From: Coxiellaceae bacterium
GTDB lineage: Bacteria > Pseudomonadota > Gammaproteobacteria > Coxiellales > Coxiellaceae
NCBI GenBank assembly: GCA_029210045.1
Contig: JARGNX010000002.1
Coordinates: forward strand, 186,001 to 250,000
Length of the DNA: 64,000 nt
Direction: 5' to 3'
Shown: in pieces, positions 62,014-64,000 of the stretch
How positions within the stretch are numbered: the stretch's first letter is position 1
Layout of the letters: each line of letters opens with the position of its first letter
Translations under genes and position numbers: made by a program
Notes under the pieces: generated by a model
Database searches by the model: none
Told to the model about the DNA's origin: nothing
The model's input: the letters and a program-made list of their open reading frames with translations, nothing else

Positions 62014-63311
62014 GTTGTTTCCACCATTCGACGCCATAGGTCCGAGCAAAAGCCAGGGTCTTTGTGTCGTTTAAATTGTTCAAGGGCATGTTGATAGTAA
62101 TGATTGAAATACTTGGCTTTCATGTTCGCATCTTTAGCCATGTATACGCGGCCGTTAGCTTGCATCACAATCTCGTCAAGCTGATGTAATAACGTAAAGG
62201 TCTTCTCACCGCGCTGCGGAAAATCCAGTGCTAATGTAATTCCAGGCATGGGGAATGACATCAACCCCGGCGAGGCTTGATCGCCAAAGATTTTTAGTAC
62301 GGATAAAAACGAACCCTGTTTGGACTGCACAATAGTTTGTAATAACTTAGTAATGGATTCTAAGCCGTTTGCTAGCGGTACTACGCATTGAAATTGTAAA
62401 AAACCATGCTTGCCATAGATGCGATTCCAGTGATGGATGCTATCAAGTGGAAAGAAATAGGGTTGATAGTGTACAATTTGGCGGCCGCTATTTTTTTCAC
62501 CCTGTGAAAAGTAGTAATGATTAAACGCACGAACGGTTAGCGGGTTTAATGCAAAACTAGGCAGGAAGCATGGCACATTGTGCGCTTTTGCTTGATATGG
62601 CTTGGTATAAGGCTGCTGTGTATAGTTGGCTTGCATAAATAAGCCACGCCCCAATTGCTTGCCACTTGCTTGGCAGTCTAACCAGGCAACGGTGTATTCA
62701 TAATCGTTTTTAGCTTGTTGTGATAGCGTGAAAAAAGTTTCAAGGTTATCGAATGCGTGTGTATCTACAGTTAAGTATTGGCTTGCTTGGCGGATTAACT
62801 GGATATCTGCTGTTAAGATCAAGCCCGTTAGCCCTAGCCCTGCGATAGTTGCCTGAAACAGCTCGGCATTATCCGTGGGTGAGCAGCAGTATAAGCAGCC
62901 ATCAGAGCGCAGTAATTCAAATTGTTTGACGTGTTGACCGAATGTGCCTCGTACATGATGGTTCTTGCCGTGTACATCATTGGCGATAGCGCCGCCGACT
63001 GTAATGAATTGCGTGCCAGGCACTACCGGTAAAGTCCAGCCTTGTGGCACAGCGAATGCCAAAATATCAGTGAGTAATGTGCCGGCTTCACAACGTAATA
63101 CACCACTGTCTTTGTCAAAGGCAATAAAGCGATTAAGTGTTTTGGTTTGCAGTATCGTGCCGTCTTTATTTAAACACTGATCACCATAGCTGCGGCCATT
63201 GCCATAAGGCAATACCGGCAACTGATCGAATAGAGCCAACTGGTCACGCCACAATACAGACTTGGTCTGCTTGTGTTGTGGTGTTGGATAATTTCCCCAG
63301 CTGTTTGTCAT
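62010..63311 (-). CDS. FAD-dependent oxidase, DprE1-like
   Basis: A 433-residue flavoprotein of the VAO family. The FAD segment reads L-P-Y-G-N-G-R-S-Y-G-D, then V-V-P-G-T-Q-F-I-T-V-G-G-A-I-A-N-D-V-H-G-K-N-H-H. In DprE1 the same H-G-K-N-H-H segment is present. With DprE2 it converts decaprenylphosphoryl-ribose to the arabinose form in mycobacteria; homologs occur in gammaproteobacteria. The gene is translationally coupled to the SDR gene. The substrate lipid in this organism is not known. Confidence 0.88.
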   Translation of the reverse strand: MTNSWGNYPTPQHKQTKSVLWRDQLALFDQLPVLPYGNGRSYGDQCLNKDGTILQTKTLNRFIAFDKDSGVLRCEAGTLLTDILAFAVPQGWTLPVVPGTQFITVGGAIANDVHGKNHHVRGTFGQHVKQFELLRSDGCLYCCSPTDNAELFQATIAGLGLTGLILTADIQLIRQASQYLTVDTHAFDNLETFFTLSQQAKNDYEYTVAWLDCQASGKQLGRGLFMQANYTQQPYTKPYQAKAHNVPCFLPSFALNPLTVRAFNHYYFSQGEKNSGRQIVHYQPYFFPLDSIHHWNRIYGKHGFLQFQCVVPLANGLESITKLLQTIVQSKQGSFLSVLKIFGDQASPGLMSFPMPGITLALDFPQRGEKTFTLLHQLDEIVMQANGRVYMAKDANMKAKYFNHYYQHALEQFKRHKDPGFCSDLWRRMVETT

Positions 63312-63320
63312 TGCGCTTGC

Positions 63321-63734
63321 TTACCTAAATGTAATGTATTTATGGCCCAAATAACTAAAAAATACGGGCGCACAAATACCAATAAAGTGTGCTACCTCTT
63401 CACGTAAAAAATGGTCAGCAATAAATGCTAGTCCATAATTATAGAGTGTTAACGATACGGCTAGCGTCACGCCTATCGCAAATACATTGACCAAAGTGAA
63501 ATAAAATATCTCATGATGCGTCTTGTTTTTTTTCGATTCAAACACAAACTGTCGGCATAATAAATAAGCGGTAATGATGCCCACTATGTAAGCGGCAACA
63601 ATCGACCAGGCGTAAGGCATAAACAAACCAAACAGCATGCGCGAACCAAAGTTCATCGCGGCTGCGAAGGTATTTGATGCTAAGAACAGTATAAAATTCT
63701 TATTAACAAACTGTTGTTTCAGTGCAGTCTTCAT
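63321..63734 (-). CDS. GtrA-family membrane protein
   Basis: A 137-residue protein with four hydrophobic helices, the pattern of GtrA (F-L-A-S-N-T-F-A-A-A-M-N-F-G-S-R near the start and F-F-S-Y-L-G-H-K-Y-I-T-F-R at the end, a close match to the family C-terminus F-x-x-x-R). GtrA proteins are thought to help move polyprenyl-phosphate sugars across the membrane. It overlaps the upstream flavoprotein end by 32 bases and sits directly before the DprE1-like gene. Confidence 0.85.
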   Translation of the reverse strand: MKTALKQQFVNKNFILFLASNTFAAAMNFGSRMLFGLFMPYAWSIVAAYIVGIITAYLLCRQFVFESKKNKTHHEIFYFTLVNVFAIGVTLAVSLTLYNYGLAFIADHFLREEVAHFIGICAPVFFSYLGHKYITFR

Positions 63735-64000
63735 GTACCAGTGTCGCTAAAGTTGATCCCACTTGAACGCTTTCAGAGATGCTGCGATCTTCGGGGTAGT
63801 AATAGGCGGTATCCGCCATATAAAAGCCATCGATTTCTGAGCGCATCGGCGGCAGCTTGTCGTAAAAATTAGTGCCACATACCGTTTGTGAAAACGCATA
63901 ACGTGTGACCTTGGTAGCTATAATGTCGTCGCGACTAAATTGATCAGAAATCATTTGCAAGTATTGAATTGCTTCATCAACAAATTGCTCGTCCGTCCAC
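63703..64000 (-). CDS. FAD/NAD(P)-dependent oxidoreductase, C-terminal part (continues beyond window)
   Basis: About 98 C-terminal residues of a protein whose 5' part lies to the right of the window. The stretch G-F-Y-M-A-D-T-A-Y-Y-Y-P-E-D-R-S-I-S-E-S-V-Q-V-G-S-T-L-A resembles the C-terminal FAD segment of amine-oxidase/protoporphyrinogen-oxidase-like flavoproteins. Such a gene often stands near DprE1-type clusters. A full call is not possible from this fragment. Confidence 0.6.
   Translation of the reverse strand, partial: WTDEQFVDEAIQYLQMISDQFSRDDIIATKVTRYAFSQTVCGTNFYDKLPPMRSEIDGFYMADTAYYYPEDRSISESVQVGSTLATLVHEDCTETTVC

Overview
The window looks like a chromosome segment of a host-associated gammaproteobacterium, most likely in or near the Legionellales (Legionella/Coxiella relatives). 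This is an inference from gene content. A thymidine kinase gene sits next to two tandem MFS transporters, as in the tdk-phtC-phtD thymidine-salvage locus of Legionella. There are also Fic-plus-ankyrin proteins, Sel1 repeats and several large proteins of unknown family among ordinary housekeeping genes. Base composition is moderate (mid-40s % GC by eye). I saw no rRNA, tRNA, CRISPR array, insertion sequence or prophage.

Layout. 1-4.3 kb: the 5' part of dnaA (minus strand), preceded by two DnaA boxes, then a leftward Mla-like phospholipid transport operon (STAS-permease, ATPase, MCE protein, lipoprotein). 4.3-5.9 kb: a small accessory patch with an 8-bp tandem repeat, a small secreted protein, a leftover second copy of the pyrB 3' end, and a HigBA-type toxin-antitoxin pair with a broken toxin. 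5.9-14.7 kb: housekeeping genes pyrB, ruvX, yqgE (minus), then pckA, yggS, yggT, trxA, rho, phoB and a phoR that lacks membrane segments. 14.7-16.3 kb: an AAA/DUF234-type ATPase under an inverted-repeat promoter. 16.3-23.6 kb: a long leftward run tdk, small secreted protein, acyltransferase, hemC, Sel1 protein, hemD, hemX, hemY. 23.7-26.8 kb: two Pht-like MFS transporters and dsbB. 27.0-34.6 kb: an unknown membrane protein, an unknown soluble protein, nhaA, a branched-chain aminotransferase, a dense dispersed-repeat patch and uvrD.

34.7-42.0 kb carries unknown proteins that are effector candidates: two that share a domain, one with an internal duplication preceded by a tiny basic ORF with a strong ribosome binding site, and (after an SDR gene and trpS) one with a eukaryotic-style SUMO-interaction motif at its C-terminus. 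42.0-48.4 kb: a hydrolase, malic enzyme, a membrane-anchored glutamate-synthase-like protein and a secreted beta-propeller. 48.6-55.1 kb: a LysR regulator, then three tandem paralogs with Fic and ankyrin regions. The first two have a complete Fic motif and the third is shortened and has lost it. 55.1-64 kb: a Cys-rich lipoprotein, ahcY, metK, and a DprE1/DprE2-like cluster with two large membrane proteins of the lipid-linked glycosyltransferase kind, a GtrA protein and a partial flavoprotein.

The most striking candidate system is the Fic/ankyrin triplet with the nearby unknown proteins: a set of probable host-directed proteins, one apparently a decaying or regulatory copy, placed between core metabolic operons. 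No secretion system is visible here, so the effector role is not proven by this sequence.
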